From Cristatella mucedo (taxonomy: Eukaryota > Bryozoa > Phylactolaemata > Cristatellidae), in contig WPIO01000075.1 of the NCBI GenBank assembly GCA_009760855.2, forward strand, positions 868,501 through 932,500: a stretch of DNA of 64,000 nt, written 5' to 3'. The notes below the pieces were generated by a model. It was given only the letters and a program-made list of their open reading frames with translations, had not been told where the DNA came from and ran no database searches. The translations under genes and the position numbers were made by a program. This document shows, piece by piece, positions 1 through 12,599 of this stretch (the first letter of the stretch is position 1; the number at the start of each line of letters is the position of its first letter).

Positions 1-1059
1 TTGTATATTGTCCTAGTACACAAAAGGCCTGTCAGATCGGAGGAATGCTGCTTACCAAAACAACAATACATTTTGACCACAAGCCCGGCCGTTACAGCTA
101 CTCTGATAAGAGTAGCACACACTTGCTTTACTTTCTGCCATCGGCAGTAAGGAAAAGTACTACTACTAATATAACCAACGTCTAAAACACAGCTAGGTAA
201 TCGACAAACATGAACACACTTAAACATTAAAACATTTGCAAGCAGAAAACTAACACCTCGTTGGTTCCGAATACCTAATACATGACAAGCATGAGGCGAA
301 TAGCTTGTCAGCATCTGCAAAAATTCAAGAAGGAATAGATCACCAAGCACATAACAGAAATCAGTAGAACATGTACTAGCAACCACAGAGCAAATTTTAA
401 ATGGAATGTAGCTCGATCAGCTCCAAAAAAGCAACATGGACAAAGTGTGTGTTATGAAGAAGTTTTCTACAGTGCACTCAAAGCCTAAGCGTTTTTTTGG
501 TACTCATACATTGAAGTGATGGCCTGTGCCCTGGGCCTGAATCACTTTTCCAAGTAGCCAAGTATTAACTGAGAACATCAAATGACAGAATAAACTCTTA
601 AGAATCGGAATTCAACAGTTCCATTGGATAAGAAGCGACTACATGACACAGAGTGATTATGACGGCACACGATTCGAACTAAGACAAATTCTCATCTGCC
701 AAACCGATAGTTATTCTTAAATTTTTAATTAAAACACCGAAGGCAGCTGACAAAGTAGGATCAGGGAATGAAGTGAACATCTTTGCTGCTGCTAAGAATA
801 TCATTGGCAACATTTTAGTTAAAAACCTGCACACATATGTGCCTCAGTAAAACTCAAGTTGGAGCTATTGCATGCATCGAGTCACAAATTGTGACCTAAC
901 TTCAATAATAACTTCTCAAAATATAAAACCCTCAATGGTTTAAAAACTTAGTTAATCATAACTCAGATTCTGGATAAAGGGATTGTAAAAAACTGCCGGC
1001 CTTTGAGCTAAATCGTCTGCAACTGTTGCAAATCACAGCACCTCGTCTGGTATGTCATC

Positions 1060-1400
1060 AACGGCATAGCTCCCGCATCACACTCTTCTACTGTACTTGA
1101 ATGGGCTTTACACTGTTCTGTCTGCACTTTACTGGCTACCCATTAAACATAGAGTCGACTGAACGATCCTTCATCTGCCTTACAGGTCCTTGCACCATTT
1201 TAACTATCAGACCCCTTGGCCCTTCCAGTGCTCTCACCCAATCTCTGGTTTGAAGTCATCTTGTGAACCATTGCATTCTTCATATGCACCAATAGCCTGA
1301 AACTTGCTTTTGGTCAATCCACTCAAATTACTTGGCAATATTCAAGTCTAAGCTAAAGATGCATCTATACCTACAAGCTCTCCTCGCTCCACTAAACTTG
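1060..1400 (+). mobile_element. Decayed LINE-A 3' region
   Basis: The sequence reads like LYWLPIKHRVD and downstream text typical of the C-terminal part of CR1/L2-like LINE ORF2, with many substitutions. It lies on the strand opposite NXF1, probably in an intron. Confidence 0.5.
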
Positions 1401-2090
1401 TCGTTTTTGTTCATGTGTGCTTTGTGTGCTAACCTTTGCTAACCTATATGTTCAGTGTATGTCCTTGCCAGAAGTCCAAATAACCGGTGGCCATCTTTTA
1501 CGTGCAACAGTATGCTGGCTTAAGCAGGACTCTTGCTTATGCAGGCTTGGTCAAGTATCATAAAACCTGAGCACATTATAGATTAGATTCTGAGGTCTTT
1601 GGAAACTATGGCCCAGTCTCCTTTCTTTTTTGTCAAGGATTCTCAAAAAGATTGTAGCTACGCAGCCAGCAGAGCACACAAACGAGACTGTGTATTATCC
1701 AAAAGATATAAGTAGATTCGAGAGAGACCGCAACACTAAAACTGCCCTCCTTAGTTAACCATCAACATCATAGCAGCAAGGTTTATAGAAATATACTTAC
1801 TTAAACATAGGATAGGGGCAGGCAGGGGAAAAGTTAATCAAAGCTGCTACTATATTTTCATTTGAATTACATATAAAAACACTAGTCGAATTTAGTGAAT
1901 CCATTTTCAACTGACAGTCAGCCAAATATGGCTAGCTGATAAATCTATTCTTGTCAGTTGACAACTATCTCCGTAATGGCCTCATATTTAGTGTACAACT
2001 CATTCACAAAGAGAAATGTGATATGATTAACACAAGATCCAAAGAACTACTCATACCATACAAAGATATAAAGACATCCAAAATATATAC

Positions 2091-2168
2091 CTTCATCTTT
2101 GCTAAAACCGATGCATCCAGCTCGCTTAAAAGTGGTGGCTCAGTGCTTGGCTTCACTATAACTGCCAT
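2091..2168 (-). CDS. NXF1: NXF1 exon 6, RRM to LRR linker
   Basis: The acceptor is CTTTTTGTTATAG/ATGGCA and the donor GATGAAG/GTATAT. The 26 codons MAVIVKPSTEPPLLSELDAS and on correspond to the last RRM strand and the PP-containing linker before the leucine-rich repeats. The ATG at the exon start is internal. The next exon was not located in 1-2090. Confidence 0.75.
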
Positions 2169-5100
2169 CTATAACAAAAAGAAGGAATACTAGAAAATGC
2201 CATCCATGTGAATATAAAAAGCACAAGGGCATAAGAACTGAAGAAATACACGGCAAACAAATAGGTGTGTCATCAGGATGGCACTAATGGAAAGACTCAT
2301 CAACCAACAGCGAAATCACAAAGGTGGTGGCCAAACTATCCACACTCTAATAGGTCTTAGCAAAACAATAAGAAAGGACCAGCATATTCAACAGTCTAGT
2401 TTTACCAAAAAGGCAGACGGTCTGGCTGCTTGCATTCCATAAGGAAATGCTTCTATAAGGGTGCAACCCAATATCCTATGCAAAAGTGCAAGCACCTTAC
2501 CGCTGGGTTAGAATAAGAAGTAGTGATAATAAGTGTTCCACGAGTCATACCACAACCGTCAGCACAGAAATGAGAGAGAACGATTTGACCACAACACTAT
2601 CAACCTGGTACCGAGCTTGCAGCTATTTGGTTAGTGCAAGGTATCACAATCCACAGCCCTACCGGAATCCAACCAATAAAGCCTTCACAAGATAACTGCA
2701 AGCTGGGAGAGTTGTTTTCTTATTTGGTAGCTTCACCAACATCAATAAGATTGCGAGCTATCACTCTATGATTTTACTGCAGTAGCTAGCTTAGAATATA
2801 AACAGCTCCCAGGTGCTTTGCCAACCTAAACTATCTAACAGCAAAGCTTCTAAACAAGCCACGAGTTGCATGTAGTCTTGTTAAGATAGCTGCAACGTTC
2901 AACATCAAAGCGGGACAATTTAGAAATGCTTCCCTCACCACAACTTCAGGGAATGCATTTTTCTACAACAGAGCTCCTCGATGAAGGGTCACAGCGTTCC
3001 TTTTAGGGGAAGCTCTGGGAAATTACCTCCCCAACATTTACTCGTTAACCCCCCTCCCCCACTGATTGTACCCCTTTTTTAGGTAGCACTGAGATCTTCA
3101 ATGAGCAGCTTCAACGTGTTTCTCTGGGGAAAAAAGGCTAACACAAATCCATTATCTCGATAAGACCAAGTAGGCCGGCTTCATAGCACGCCTTTGGTGC
3201 ACAGCTTCATATTCGGTTTCCAGATGAGACTATATTTATTTTTGAAGAGCAGAAGACGTCATTCGTTTCCGATGGAAAATAAAATGCCTGCGGAGTTGGC
3301 CTATACTATCCGCACGGGAGCTATTGTTTTAATAAGACTATTAATAAGCTATTGTTTTAATATTCTAATGAGGCTTTGGGGTACCTTCGCACCTTCACAG
3401 AGTACCTCAGAACTAGGCTCTCAAAAACTGGAGGAGGGGCTGCAAAGTTTTTTGCAGAGGTCTAAAGAATAAAACTAGACGGGTGATTGCTCTGAGACAT
3501 TGTGTAATTCAATCTCACGTCATAGAATTGGCAGTTAGCTTGCACTCATTTAGAAAATACATGCTGCTACAGAAGCCATATACCTTAAAACCACTAGGGA
3601 AAGTGACCCTCCGGTGAAGTGCCGACAATGCATCAGCTCCAGCTGAATTGGTGCAAACGTAGAATACAGCATCTTTGCCACGCTCAAATTGAAACTAAAA
3701 CAGAAGGACGACAACTCACGTTAAGGCAGCAAGACCCCTAACGGCAGCACTTCAAGCTGTACAGCTATAGAGAACCAACCTGGTGTGGCTGCAGACCTCC
3801 ATCCAGAAGCTCGGACAAAGAATTTATTATGAAATCCTTTCCAGCATTTTGTCCGTATGGAATCTGGAACATACAAAAGGCAATTACAACACCAGCTATA
3901 TCTACGACTGTCATACCAGCCAAAACAGTATATAAATATAAACAGTATAAAAATAGTAACTTAACACGATCTCATTATGTAAAGCAAAACTTGCAAGCAA
4001 CTTTCTATCAATAAGTAGAAGTATAACCACTTGCTCGATCTCTGCTCCGGGGTCTCAGCCCATGGGTGAAATGTAAATTTGCTGCTAAATGAACATGGTT
4101 TTTAGCATTTTTATAGCAGGTAAGTTTTTACTGCCACTGCAGGTAGGCAGATAGCAATCCACGGCTCTTCTGCTGCTTTTTAAGTGAGACTGGTGAATCA
4201 AAAGTCCTCCACATTACCTTTTGTTTTTTGCTTGCAAGCCTAAAAGTAAGACAACAGCCACCCAAAAGGATGTGTCTCGGCTGGCCGGATGCTCTGGATG
4301 CTCTTCGGCTGTGTGCTCTACCAAGCCAAAACACTTGAAAATTAAGTAGTAAAAATTACTATATTTTGGCTTGAGTGTGTGCTCTTTAATATATATATAT
4401 ATATATATATATAAGAAAGATATAAGAAAGGTATGTATATATCTCCCTTCCCTCTCTCTCCCCTTCTACAGCCGATAAAACATTTAGCAAAAAAATATGA
4501 GCACATTTCTACACGTCGTCTTACACAGAAGCATAGCTGCACTTGTGCTTGGACCAAGCCATATGAACAGCTTATACAACTGTCAGTGGCCACTCTTCAT
4601 CTTCCGGTAGGCAACACACTGGGAATGTAGGCATCAGCAAACAGAGCTCGATGACAGTCACATTGCATCTACCTCCACTAGCAAAGAGAAACCAGCAGCA
4701 AAGGCACAGAGTGGATCTGCAGCTGCTGAGTCCTTTGGTCTGGAGCCACTCAACTCTACTAATAAATTAAAGTGAGAAAGTTAGTCAAGCCGCAAGATGG
4801 CATACTTTCGTCACGTGGCAATATGGCACACTTCCATCACGTGGCAAGATGGAGAACTTCTGTCAAGTGGTAAGATGAAGAACTTCCGTCAAGTGGCGAG
4901 ATGGCGCAGCATTGTCTTCCGTTATGGATATTATGGAACTACTATGACTCAGTGAAGCGAGTCCACAGGTAGTGAGCTGCTCGAAAGGGAAGGAATGACT
5001 ATCGAGGGTGATGTTACAAGGTTGAAAACTCTTGCTATAACAGCACATGTACGATACCTACGAAGAATTATTTCTCTTATTGTGCTGCAAAAATCTGCTG

Positions 5101-8100
5101 TGATCGTTATTATTATTAAAACAAGCTTACTGAGGACATGCGTGGCAGGCACCTTAATGAACTTTTCTTTCTCGGATAATTGTCTGAGGTTTAGTCTTTT
5201 CATTGATAACTTGTACGCCAGTCTCCTTGGCACCTTCTTGTCATTATCGTTTGTCAAATGACTGCAACAGTTACTTTTTATCAGGCAACTTACACATTCA
5301 TCTTCACTAGCAATTGTGGGAGAAATCCCGAGAGGAGAAGGGGAAGCAGAGAGTGAGGGACAGCAGGAGATTTACAGATAAAAAGAGGAGGGAGCAAGAT
5401 AGAGACAAACACAGGAGAGTCAGCCGAACAAAGAGGAGTGAGAGAGACCTAGCAACAGAGGATCAGAGATGGGAGATTAGGTAGATACAGGAACACATGC
5501 ACTTGCACGCACAAAGTGGTCACACATGCAAAAGAATCTTTACCAGCTATACAATTTAGTCCAACTTCATAACAAAGACTATTCAGACAGTTCACCTACC
5601 ATAATTTTATACCACGATTGCTTGTCAGCATCTACTGAAGCCTCGTTCGCCACCCACCGGCGGTTAAACGAGCCACCACGGCCTCGAGGTTGTCGCTGGC
5701 CTTTGTATCCATACTGCTCACCAAGACGCTCGGTCACCGATCCTTCTGGAAAGATGGACAGAAATGTCACAGCAGGGAACATTACAAGTAAAGATTAGCA
5801 CAGTGCACAATATAGCCTCACCAAAATTGCTTTGGGATGCTTAGTATAAAAGATACAGTAACATTAAAATCTGCCAGCACATAATAATAATAATATTAAG
5901 ACTTTTGCATAGCACCTAAGAGAACCCATCTCCGTCAAAGCTCTTTGCAACTAACGGCAAGAATATCAATAAACAAGAGCTAGTGACAAGCAAGGCTTCC
6001 TTCTAGACAGACTTGCAAATGCACAAAAGAAGACGAGGTCACTGATTAGTAGGACAATTGAATAATAAAATGCACAAAATCATGTACAGGATGCAAGCAT
6101 GCAAGGCACACAAGAAAAAGGCAAGTTTATTGGAAAAAAAGACAAAGCTGACAGGAACAGATTAACCTTCGGTGCTGACTGAAATAAGAGACTGAATGGC
6201 GATACAACTAACTTACTTTAAGGGCAAACCTAGTGCTACTCATAAGTTGGAAAATCTAACCCAAAAAATGGGCATGGCCAGCATATCTCCAATAGTATCT
6301 GCACACAATCTGGCAGTTCTGTTCAAAAGTGACCTTTCACTAGACAAAATCAGCTTCAGAGTAAAGTCTGACTATTTTCAGCTACGAAACATAACAAAAC
6401 CCTGGACTGCTTAGACAGGAATACCAAGTTGGTCCTTCCATTCGTGATGTCTCAACTTCGATAACTTACTACTCGCAGGTCTGCTGGACTCTGCAATAAG
6501 GTGCTTAAGATAAGTGCACAATTCTTCAGCTAGCATTGTCTTTGGTAAACGTTGCTAATGTGACGTTACACCACCTCTTTACCGACCTGCACTGGCTTCC
6601 GACCAAGCAACTTATCGACTTCAAGGTTTGTCATTCGCTTTTAGGTAGCACCATTCTCTTGCTCCAGCCTACCTAACCAAATTACTATTCAGTCCAGCAT
6701 GTTTACCTACGAAATATTGGATACAGTGCTTTTATTTCGTATGCTCCCTAAGCCAGCAACTTACTACTGATGAGCATCATGCCATACCCCGAATCGACAT
6801 TTAAAATCAAGATAAAACAAACCCTGTTCCTCACTACATTTGCTGGGTGAGGGTGACTAGTCCAATGTGTGCTTATATGCTCGCCGACAGTGCCTGTTTT
6901 TACTAACCAAATGGCATGCTTCCTTTGCAGCATACATCGAGTGCATTGAACGAGATTTAGTTTCTTACGGCACTATCCAAATGTCTTCGAATGATTAGTC
7001 TTAGTATCATTATAAAATGCCATCACGTGGTGACAGAAGCCATAAGCAAGTTCCAGGCTTTCGGTGCATTAGAACAGACCATCCTATCAAAAAATTCTTA
7101 AAACCAGTGCAAACAGCAATATGGCTGGAACCCAAAAACGGTTGGTGAAAAAGCACACTGATGCAGCAAGGGGTTTATAAGCATAGTCTGGAACAAGTGA
7201 ATGGAACTGTAGGCCAGAGAGAGTCTTTGATTCGATGCCTTACGGAAAGCCAGTGAAGCTCGTATGTGGAACTCACTTTACAATTCTTACGCAACGACAT
7301 ATATTCTCCTACTGCCGACAATGGCTCGTCCTTATCAGCAGTCCTGAGCTGCTACTTCCATGCTACTCACTACCTCAACTGCTCTCCTGACTCTGCTATG
7401 CTTCCCACTTTCTCATTGTTGGGTGAGATGAAGTCTGTTGGCTATCGAATGCGCACCGAAAGCCGCTTAGGCTGTGAGTGAGCTATACAAAACTCTCCTG
7501 CGTAACTCCCACATGGTCTTTATGACTTTGTGGAGTTACAGACGGAGATACATTACATTACATATGGACATCATGGTGTGGTGATGTGGCAGCTATGCTG
7601 CTGACAACAGGCAAAACTAGCCAAGCACCTGAGTTGTGTGCGAGTTACACATGTTTAAGGGCACAGGCCGGGAGTGCTGAATGCACATGTAGAGACAAAC
7701 AACCTCGAGATGATATAATCTATGCATAGTATTGAGGCTGCCAAATTTAATGACTACCATAATGCTGACGTTTTAAAAACTTTAACGCACGTACAAATAA
7801 CCTAGTGCCGATGCACAGCAACGAGCGACAAACGAGTTACCTTTACGCCTGTTGTCACTGTGCATACCGCCTCGACCGCCAAATGGCCTGCGTGGATTGC
7901 CACCTCGCCCTCGCCAATGGTTCGGTGGGGTCGATCTGGGCTGACCTCCATGGCCACGGTCCATGTCTGCAATAAGGGCCAAAACATTACAACAATTCCA
8001 GAGCGACTGCATGTTGAACACCATGCCACAGACCGGTAAACATAGCATTGATCCTTCAGTTCACATGGACAAAAAAGTCTATAACTTGCTTCCGGCTGCT

Positions 8101-9806
8101 GTCCCTAAACCACACTGACTTTGTATCATTAAAGCCTCTGCCAAAGGTATATCTGCCCTTCTAAGCTTTATTTTCACCTCAGCATACTTGTACCAAATGT
8201 TCTGGTGCATTTCTGTTTGTTCGAGTCAGTCCCACTAACTGGAAGTGGCTTTTTGTGTGTGCACGCTGGTGCCTAAGCATATATTATACTCGAGTGCCCT
8301 TGCATGATAAATAGAGCATCACACCCTTGGGTATCGGTTCTCTAGCAGAGTTAAAATGTTCCCGATAAAAATGTAGTTCGAGTACTACAAAACCTATTAC
8401 TATTATCAAAGTTATTTGCTGAAGACTGGGTCGCTTAGATTGACCACTTGAAAATTTTGCATGGCTATATAGTGCTATAACATCGAAAGCTGGATATCGG
8501 TCATTCTAAATTGACCCAAAATACTGAAAAACACGTGCACATAGACAAAATCATTGCACATTCTCATTACATATCACAGTGCTAAACTGTTGCTGTAAAA
8601 TATGCAGATGATCGGGCCTGCACTCAGCTGCAAACAAATCCTCACAGTATGGCTGCTACTATTGGGCTATACATTCGTTCGGGTATAAGAGAGTGATCTA
8701 TGACCCAGAGCATAATAGAGTTATCAGAAGCATGTGAAAGTGTTCATTGACAGCCCAAATAAAAACACATACGCTGGTGGTGTGCATGGGCTTAGTGTGA
8801 CGTCATATGCCTGTGTGATTCTTGATGGCCTTCCTTGGAGGAATGGAGGCCACCAGCTATGTCTCTACTGCTATAGCACATTTCACTGAGCTCGAGTTTT
8901 ACTGGAAAGGTGGGCTACTGGTGCAGGCCGAACCACCGGCTTCAGCTACCTGTCGATATCACTCAATATTCGTTCACGAGTTCAAATTGGGCGACTGGCC
9001 GAGCCGACTGAACCAGCACCAAACAAGGATTCCTCAAATTACTGTCGCGTTTTTGGGCTTCCAATACATATTTTCACATTTCCATAACCATATTTTATTC
9101 ATGATATCGCGGAAAAGCCTCTCACTACCAGAACAAATTTATAGCCACACCAGCTGAAGCCATACTGTTAGGATTTGATTGTGCCTGAGTGTACATTAAC
9201 GGAGATGACCGTCCCTACTTAGATGACCAATATGCTGCAGTAAGGCTGAAGGCTTCACCTTCTTTCAAGAAGCTCTATACACTTGAGGTCTTCTGCCATC
9301 TTGAACACTAAACCTGGCTGAAGGCCACATGGATTTTTTTAGCCAGCTGCTACACATAACAATACCGGCGCTAGCTTGCACTTTCATAAATTAAAATAAA
9401 TTTCCAGCGAGGATGAGACTAAGAAAGACAACACGGTTCGGTGATACACACAGAGCTTAAACACATTCCGCGTTGACGAGGCAAATCAAATGAGGCAGCA
9501 TGCACAGGCAACTCGGCTTGTGTTTAAGGCAGACTCGACATTTGAGCAACTGTAGAGCCGCATGCGTCGGCTGCGAACACAGAAACTAAATTAACGTATC
9601 TGAATAAAACTAAGAAGCTGGAGATGGCGGAAGCAGCAAAGGCCAAAAAGCCGCGGTACCGGACCATACATAATCGCTACGATACACACACTTGCACATA
9701 AAGAGGGCTTCATACCTGCGTCTAAGACGGCCCTTTCTCCGTCACTTCTGGCAGTTATTTGTATGTTTTGCCTTTGCAGTTGGTTCTTTACGTACGAAGC
9801 GCTCAT
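2091..9806 (-). CDS. NXF1: NXF1/TAP mRNA export receptor, 5' half (6 exons, incomplete)
   Basis: Nuclear RNA export factor 1 carries spliced mRNPs through the nuclear pore. Six coding exons join in one frame: 9716-9806 (ATG at 9806), 7841-7966, 5600-5745, 3780-3863, 3584-3694 and 2091-2168. Intron phases match at every junction (1,1,0,0,0) and all donors are GT, all acceptors AG. The product starts MSASYVKNQLQRQ, has an RG-rich stretch (NHWRGRGG, PFGGRGG, PRGRGG), then WYKIM plus IPYGQ, the RRM-like entry known in the family as W-F/Y-K-I-x-I-P-Y-G. The RRM strand DAVFYVCTNSAGADALSAL follows, then MAVIVKPSTEPPLLSEL, which matches the linker before the leucine-rich repeats. The LRR, NTF2-like and UBA parts were not found and should lie left of the window. 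A GTG-initiated extension upstream of the ATG is open but not needed. Family assignment is confident; exon ends are by eye. Confidence 0.85.
3584..3694 (-). CDS. NXF1: NXF1 exon 5, RRM RNP-like strand
   Basis: The acceptor is CTTCTGTTTTAG/TTTCAA and the donor TTTAAG/GTATAT. The 37 codons include FQFERGKDAVFYV, the RNP-like strand, and a second helix (SAGADALSALHRR). Phase 0 to phase 0. Confidence 0.85.
3780..3863 (-). CDS. NXF1: NXF1 exon 4, RRM strand 1 and helix 1
   Basis: The acceptor is TTTTGTATGTTCCAG/ATTCCA and the donor CACCAG/GTTGGT. The 28 codons begin IPYGQNAGKDFIINSLSELL, matching the IPYG entry and first helix of the NXF1 RRM. Phase 0 to phase 0. Confidence 0.85.
4388..4413. repeat. 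(AT)n microsatellite
   Basis: A simple AT dinucleotide run lies in an NXF1 intron. Confidence 0.9.
4792..4908. repeat. 26-bp minisatellite, about 4.5 copies
   Basis: The units start GCAAGATGGCATACTTTCGT and end CACGTG or CAAGTG. Two copies carry a perfect E-box CACGTG. It lies in the NXF1 intron between exons 3 and 4. Confidence 0.85.
5600..5745 (-). CDS. NXF1: NXF1 exon 3, RG motif to start of RRM
   Basis: The acceptor is CATCTTTCCAG/AAGGAT and the donor ATTATG/GTAGGTG. It encodes GYKGQRQPRGRGG and ends in SWYKIM, the first beta strand of the RRM-like domain. Phase 1 to phase 0. Confidence 0.8.
6190..6950 (+). mobile_element. Decayed LINE-A fragment
   Basis: The translated text contains VLFKSDLSLDKISFRVKSD and, further on, a frameshifted stretch corresponding to LHWLPTKQLIDFK. 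These are the post-RT segments seen in the other family A copies. The tail is lost. It sits in the NXF1 intron between exons 2 and 3. Confidence 0.55.
7200..7566 (+). mobile_element. LINE-B 3' fragment
   Basis: This 5'-truncated copy matches the copy at 18.1-18.8 kb from WNSLPQFLRNDIY-like text to the 3' end. It ends in GGAGATACATTACATTACAT, the family's 3' tandem tail. It sits in an NXF1 intron. Confidence 0.7.
7841..7966 (-). CDS. NXF1: NXF1 exon 2, RG-rich
   Basis: The acceptor is TTATTGCAG/ACATGG and the donor GTAAAG/GTAACT. It encodes an Arg/Gly-rich segment (RGRGGNPRRPFGGRGG), as in the N-terminal RNA-binding region of NXF1 proteins. Phase 1 to phase 1. Confidence 0.75.
9716..9806 (-). 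CDS. NXF1: NXF1 coding exon 1
   Basis: This exon encodes 30 codons from MSASYVKN to AVLDA plus one base. The donor reads GCAG/GTATGA. The first in-frame ATG is at 9804-9806. Joined to the next exon it gives DMDRGHGG across the junction. Confidence 0.75.
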
Positions 9807-9879
9807 AGCACTGGAACTAATGTCTAAATCACCGGCTCCGTATCCGCAGCAAATGCGGGAGCCGACATTAACTACAGGG

Positions 9880-10350
9880 GTCACGGCCGTCTTGGAAAAA
9901 GGAAATTAAAACTACCCAGAAGCAAATCTGATGATGGCGACTTCCGGCTTTGCTGAGCTAACCAGGCGGCTTACTAATTTCATTTCCGTTTGTGGGAACA
10001 TGCAGACCAAGGTTCCTCTTTCGTTCTTTTTTTTTTACGGAGGTCCGCGCCAGTTGAGGGCGCTTCGGCGGACTCCGGAAAGCTGAAGCGCCGTGGCGGG
10101 GAGCGGGTCGGAGGCGACACGGGCGGGGACGATCGTCGGGATTCAACGACGAGACTGGCTTGCGAGGCACGCCGCAGAACCGACGCTCTGCGAAGATCTA
10201 GATACTGAACAGGTGCAGGGATCGTAACCAATGGGTGGCTAACTGTATCCGAGACTGTGCTGTCATGACCAGCAGCTTGTATCCTTTTTTTCCAGGTACG
10301 CTTTGACGTTTGATAGGAATCCGGCGAGAAGAGTTGACGATGATGACGAT
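9880..10350 (-). promoter_or_regulatory. CpG-rich probable promoter of NXF1
   Basis: This CpG-dense stretch lies directly upstream of the NXF1 start codon. On the minus strand, 9940-9947 reads CCGGAAGT (ETS-type site), next to GATGGCGAC, a YY1-like motif on the plus strand. No TATA box is evident. This fits a housekeeping promoter; the start site is inferred from position only. Confidence 0.5.
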
Positions 10351-10939
10351 GACTAGCGCGTGGGTTTGGTAGTGCAGTCGGGCATGTCAGCTCGAACTCT
10401 CCGTGTCAAGTGACGCGTATGTCGCATGTAGGGGAATTGTTAGAGACAGCTCGTTGCCACTGTAGTGTATATAGCACAGTGTTAATGTCCGCGCCGAATA
10501 ACACGCGACCCCGTTGACGAAACCAATCGGCTATCCTTTGGCAAACGAGCCTCTTCAGTTTTTTGCAGAGGCTCGATAGGATTTTGTGCAATCGCTGAAG
10601 AAGAAGGGCTCGAGAGTCGCCACCCGAGAAGAAGAAGGAGCCGCTGTAAGCGATTTTAAGGGGCAGAGGATTTAATTAGAGAATTAATTCGCACTGTCGC
10701 AGCTTGGCTAGCCGCGTGCGTATTTGTTTGCTGGTATGAATTCGTTTTCCTGTCGAGGGGGGGGTGTCTGGTTCTATGCTGGCATCGCTTGTGCTCCGTA
10801 TTGTGACGAGTCATTCGATTGAAAAACTTTGCTTGCGATGCTTACATTAACTATTGCTAAGATGTGATGTCATTGCTGACGCCGCCCTTAACCAGTTGGC
10901 TGTGACTGAAACCTGGATGAAACTGACTTATTACCTTTA

Positions 10940-12560
10940 AAAAGGGTGAAGTTTTTATTATCTCTAATCTCACCTTTGGCACTGCATTGCAATGTTTCCG
11001 GTCCTATCTTAGTGGGAGACTCCAGAGTATTAATGTGAAGGAACAAAGATTCTCCGAGGAACCTCTTAAATATTGGATACCTCAGGGCTCTGTGCTTGGT
11101 ACTGTTCTTTTCACGGTTTAGACTCTCCCTCTTGCCGGTGTGACTGCAAAGCACAATCTAGGTTTTCATTTCTATGCAGATGACACTCAGTTTTACCTTT
11201 GCTTTGATTCCTTACAGCTCTCCAGCATGTCGAATTCTTTTAACTCCGTTGCTGCATGCATTGATTACATCCGCACATGGATGGCAGCAATCTTTCTTAA
11301 ATGGAATGATGATAAAACTAACTTGCTAATTATGGGCAAACCAAGTGTGATACAAAAATTAGAAAGGCTAACGCTCATAATCGGCTCTGTGCTTAGTCCT
11401 GTTCTTTTCACGGTTTGTCCTCTCCCTCTTGCCGATGTGATTGCCAGGGACAATGTAATCTTTCACTTCTATGCAGATGACACTCAATTGTACCTCTGCT
11501 TTGATCTCTCCCACTCCTCCAACACGTCGAATCCTCTCAAATCCCTTGCTGCATGAATTGATGATATCAGCAAATAGATGGCGACACTATATATGGGTAA
11601 ACCAAGTGTGATACAGAAATTGGAAAGGTTAACACGCACAACTGGCTCTACCAGCACATCTCCTATTGAACCTGCATGAAATCTAGGTGTCATGTTCCAA
11701 AGTGACCTTTCGTTGGACGACCACATCAGCTCCACTGTCAAGTCTGCCTACTTTCAGCTACGTAACATTGCTGAAATTCGGGTTTGCTTAGACAAGGGAT
11801 ACGACATCTACATTGGTCCATACATTTGTGACATCCCGTATCGAGATCTGTAACTCACTGCTTGCTGGTCTACCGGCATGTGCAGTCAGGTGCTTACAGC
11901 TGGTGCAACACTCTGCAGCTAGGCATGTCTGTCGTGAGCTTTTCAGTTGCCATGTCACACCACTTCTCGCCAACCTACACAGGCTCCCAGTCAAGTAATA
12001 CATCGAATCCAAGGTTTTGTCATTCACTTTTAGGTCCCTTCATTATGTGGCTCCAGCCTACCTATCAGATCTACTCCCCCACCAGGCTAAGCATAGTACC
12101 ACCTGCTTTTTGAAGTCTAATTGTATACCTATACCTCATACAAACCTCAAATCATTTGGAGACCGTGCCTTTAGTTCGCAGGCTCCTACAGCCTGGAACT
12201 CACTCTCGTCTTGCGTCACGACGTTTCCCAACTTGGCGACATTTAAAAAAAAACGCATCTATTTATCACAGCATTTAGTGGGTCCCTGTGATTCGACCTT
12301 TATGTACTTATGCTCGCTGATACTGTGCATGCTGCCACTAACCACAATTGCATGCTGACCCTGTGTATGTCACCCATAACCATTCAGTCATGCTTCCTTT
12401 GCAGCAAATGTAAAGTGCCTAGAAAGCTTGCCACTGCAAACCGTGTCTCGAAGTTCACTTTTTTGTCTAAGAAAACTACTACTACTACTTTATACACAAT
12501 AATTACTGTTCTCCTTGGAGACATAGATACCGTTGCAATTCTGCATAGCTAACTACATAA
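10940..12560 (+). mobile_element. LINE-A copy with duplicated RT segment
   Basis: The copy contains reverse-transcriptase box text SVLGPVLF and FHFYADDTQ, then the [16 protein letters not shown] region and the 3' end, broken by stops and frameshifts. The segment from the YADD box to [12 protein letters not shown] occurs twice in a row (about 11155-11370 and 11450-11635). It is not an active element. Confidence 0.8.
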
Positions 12561-12599
12561 GTTATCGTTAAACCCAGGTATTATCTCTTAAAAATGATG

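Noticed and set aside
3090-3123. A 34-bp candidate NXF1 LRR exon (RNTLKLLIEDL)
   Set aside because: It lies upstream of the better-supported exon at 2091 in transcription order and does not fit protein order.
3393-3461. A 69-bp phase-0 candidate NXF1 exon (TSAKNFAAPPPVFESLVLRY)
   Set aside because: It has splice-like edges, but the exon at 2091-2168 fits the NXF1 linker far better and joins exon 5 directly.
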